A stretch of DNA of 64,000 nucleotides. Origin: Agroathelia rolfsii (taxonomy: Eukaryota > Basidiomycota > Agaricomycetes > Amylocorticiales > Amylocorticiaceae). Positions 61,632-64,000 of this stretch are shown in pieces. The notes under the pieces are model-generated. The model made no database searches, had not been told where the DNA came from, and saw nothing but the letters and a program-made list of their open reading frames with translations. Position 1 is the first letter of the stretch. Every line of letters starts with the position of its first letter. Position numbers and translations under genes: made by a program. The stretch is taken from the NCBI GenBank assembly GCA_018343915.1, contig JABRWF010000003.1:3038001-3102000 (forward strand). The letters run 5' to 3'.

Positions 61632-64000
61632 ATGGCTTCCGTCGCTGGCGTCCCTGGCACCCAGCAGCCTGATCCTTTCCTATCCTATCTCATCGCCTTG
61701 CTCTCTGTCTACGAAGTCGGCAAGCCCGTCGCCCCCATCCCCCGCTATGACGGTCCCACCGATTGGCAGACCCAGAATATCATTAGAGCTATAGGCATCA
61801 TCGGAGAGCGCATGCGCAAGGCAGAGGCCGCCGTCACCTTCATGCAGTCCTCTGAGGACTGGGAGCCCGCCGGTCCCGAAACCAAGAAACGTCGTAGCGT
61901 GCGTTATCCTTCTGAGCCTGTAGGATGCATTTTTCTTTTTACAACCTCCTGGCTCTTTCTCTCTTGCTACCTTATAGATAAGCCCTCCTAACTATCGACA
62001 ACAGAGTAATGCTTCCTCAAACGCACCCTCCTTCTTCCCGCCTCACACACCCGAGTCAAGACTCACGCCCGATACGGACAGCGACATGTCCAATACGCTC
62101 GCTGATGCATCAAGCGAGGAAGACGACAAGGAAAGACCCCTTTCAAGCCTCATGAACGCCGCATTCATGGATGAAGATTGCGATTCACAAGCCACGACCG
62201 TCAGTGGCAACACTACAGATACTACTACCACTGCCGGTGGCGGCGCCGCCCGCATGTCCATCTCCTTCGAAGGTATCAATCCGGCACCCATCTCACGCAC
62301 AGACAGCGGCCTAAGCTCCGCTCCCGCCAGCTCAAGCCATACCCACCGCGCCGTGTGCGCCTACTGCGGTAAGACGCTTATCGATTCGCGTCGCAAGCCA
62401 GGCACCTTCACCGCCGTGTCGCCCATCGGCTCACCGCTCGTCGTTGACTCTTCTGGCCCGCTGGCCGTGGCCGCATATGAGAGCGGTATGAATGCCGTCG
62501 ACGAGCTACGGCTCTTAAAAGCGCAGGTCCAGGATGTTGCACGTGTTTGCAAGGCCGTTGCGGCCGGTGACCTTTCTCAGAAGATTACCGTCAACGTAGA
62601 AGGCGTGGTGATGATTCAGCTCAAGGACGTCATCAATACTATGGTGAGTAGTAGTGTATCCGGGCGCGCATACATGCACACACACACACACATGATGCTG
62701 TTGCTGTGCTTGGTATTTGCGTCTGTTGTCCATCAGAAATGCTCATATGACCTCATCACCACCCATGAATGGTATCATCTCCGGCTCACAGGTGGACAAA
62801 TTGGGACAATTTGCGAATGAGGTCACCCGAGTTAGTATTGAAGTAGGAACGGAAGGGTAAGTTCCGGCGAAACAGGCTCTAATTTTTCCTTTTTCTCTTC
62901 TTCGATAGTTTTGATAGAGCGGCTGACACGCACACGTCTTGTCATGATGACGTACTTAATTATAGAAAACTAGGCGGACAGGCTCTTGTCCAAGACGTCG
63001 AAGGCACCTGGCGCGAGCTTACCGGCGTCGTCAACAAGCTCGCCGCCAACTTGACGAACCAGGTACGGTCCATCGCCCAGGTCACGAAAGCCGTCGCGCG
63101 CGGCGACTTGTCGAAGCAGATCGAGGTCGATGCGCGCGGCGAAATTCTCGAGTTGAAGAACACAGTCAATGGTATGGTCGTCCGGCTCAGAGCATTAGCT
63201 GCCGAGGTCACCCGCGTTACGTCCGAGGTCGGTTCGAAGGGCAGGTTGGGTGGTCAGGCGAACGTTCCGGATGTGGAAGGTGTTTGGTTCCAGCTAGTCA
63301 AGAATGTGAGAAGCCCATCATCTGTTTCCTATTGCATTTGCTGATTACAGAGCAACACATACACATACACCTGTTTAAATCAGGTCAACGTCATGTGCTC
63401 CAGTTTGACCGATCAAGTGCGATCCATCGCAAGCGTCACCACGGCCGTAGCCAAAGGTGATTTGACACGCAAGATTGAGATCCAGGTAGAGGGTGAGATG
63501 GCGGCGCTCAAGACGACGGTGAACTCCATGGTGGACCAGTTGAGCGCGTTCGCGTCCGAAGTGACGCGTGTCGCCCTCGAGGTCGGCACGCAGGGTGTGC
63601 TCGGTGGTCAGGCCAAAGTCGAAGGTGTCCAAGGCACATGGGCGGATCTTACTCGAAACGTCAACGTAAGGAAATATTCGGGTTCAACACTTGTTCACAG
63701 TATTCTGACGATATCGCATTAATTATGATCGTAACATCAACAGAAAATGGCGAGCAATCTTACTGACCAAGTGCGGTCGATCTCGGAGGTTACCAAGGCC
63801 GTCGCGCTCGGCGACCTTACGAAGACCGTGGACGTAAACGTGCAGGGTGAGATGCTTGAGCTAAAAAAGACAGTCAATACCATGGTGGCGCAGCTCTCTC
63901 TTTTGGCCGAGGAAGTTACTCGTGTCTCGCTCGAGGTCGGTACGCAGGGTATTTTGGGTGGTCAGGCTTCGGTTCCGGATGTGCAAGGCATGTGGAAGGT
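61632..64000 (+). CDS. Group III hybrid histidine kinase (Nik1/Os-1 type), 5' part with HAMP repeats
   Basis: An osmosensing soluble histidine kinase feeding the HOG pathway; the family is the target of phenylpyrrole and dicarboximide fungicides. Start [20 protein letters not shown] at 61632. A Ser/Thr-rich N-terminal region is followed by tandem HAMP-repeat units of about 90 residues. Four are visible in the window, marked by [47 protein letters not shown] and [16 protein letters not shown]. Each comes after VRSI(A/S)xVT(K/T)AVA or its equivalent and is followed by EVTRV(S/A/T)xEVGTxG.LGGQA. Introns separate the units, suggesting growth by exon duplication. HisKA, HATPase and receiver domains must lie beyond base 64000. 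There is no transmembrane segment, as expected for this group. Confidence 0.95.

Overview
The window is nuclear DNA of a filamentous basidiomycete. The evidence is dense genes with many short GT-AG introns (about 50-65 nt), pyrimidine-rich leaders, basidiomycete-type families (a divergent G-alpha subunit, ricin-B-like lectins, an expanded acyl-CoA ligase family) and a group III hybrid histidine kinase. Agaricomycetes is the most likely class; I cannot fix genus or species from sequence alone. No bacterial-type operons, CRISPR arrays, rRNA or convincing tRNA genes were seen. Exon boundaries below were worked out by hand from splice signals, reading phase and protein-family conservation.

Region 1 (1-14.2 kb): the 3' end of one AMP-forming acyl-CoA/4-coumarate-CoA-ligase-like gene (+), a secreted four-repeat protein (+), then a tandem array of three 4CL-like genes (all -). 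The three copies share the same seven-exon layout and end in peroxisomal PTS1 tripeptides (AKL, ARL, ARL). The middle copy has an in-frame TAG at codon 28 and is probably a young pseudogene. All three share the upstream motif CGCTTACGTCAT. A gene-poor stretch of 2.7 kb follows.

Region 2 (14.2-28 kb): a Golgi GT15 alpha-mannosyltransferase (+), the HAD phosphatase MDP-1 (+), a large MON2 trafficking protein (-), and a 20-exon serine carboxypeptidase (+) that starts head-to-head with MON2.

Region 3 (28-36.4 kb): an F-box-like protein, a convergent pair of ricin-B-like beta-trefoil lectins (one without and one with a signal peptide), a small HVA/TUDOR-domain protein, and a xylulokinase with an enlarged C-terminal half.

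Region 4 (37-64 kb): nuclear and signalling genes. These are a bromodomain protein, a homeodomain protein, a Sae2/CtIP-like DNA-end-processing factor, a TOPORS-like RING ligase (-) head-to-head with an ankyrin protein (+), a PMS1-type MutL endonuclease, a divergent G-alpha with the catalytic Gln replaced by Ala, an AIF/FSP1-like FAD oxidoreductase, and the 5' part of a HAMP-repeat (Nik1/Os-1 type) histidine kinase that runs off the window.

Most genes are unrelated housekeeping neighbours. The region that looks locally evolved is the ligase array with its shared promoter motifs; the lectin pair is a second lineage-specific duplication. Splicing peculiarities (three inferred GC-AG introns and several 11-24 nt microexons) recur across the window and would trip automatic gene callers.
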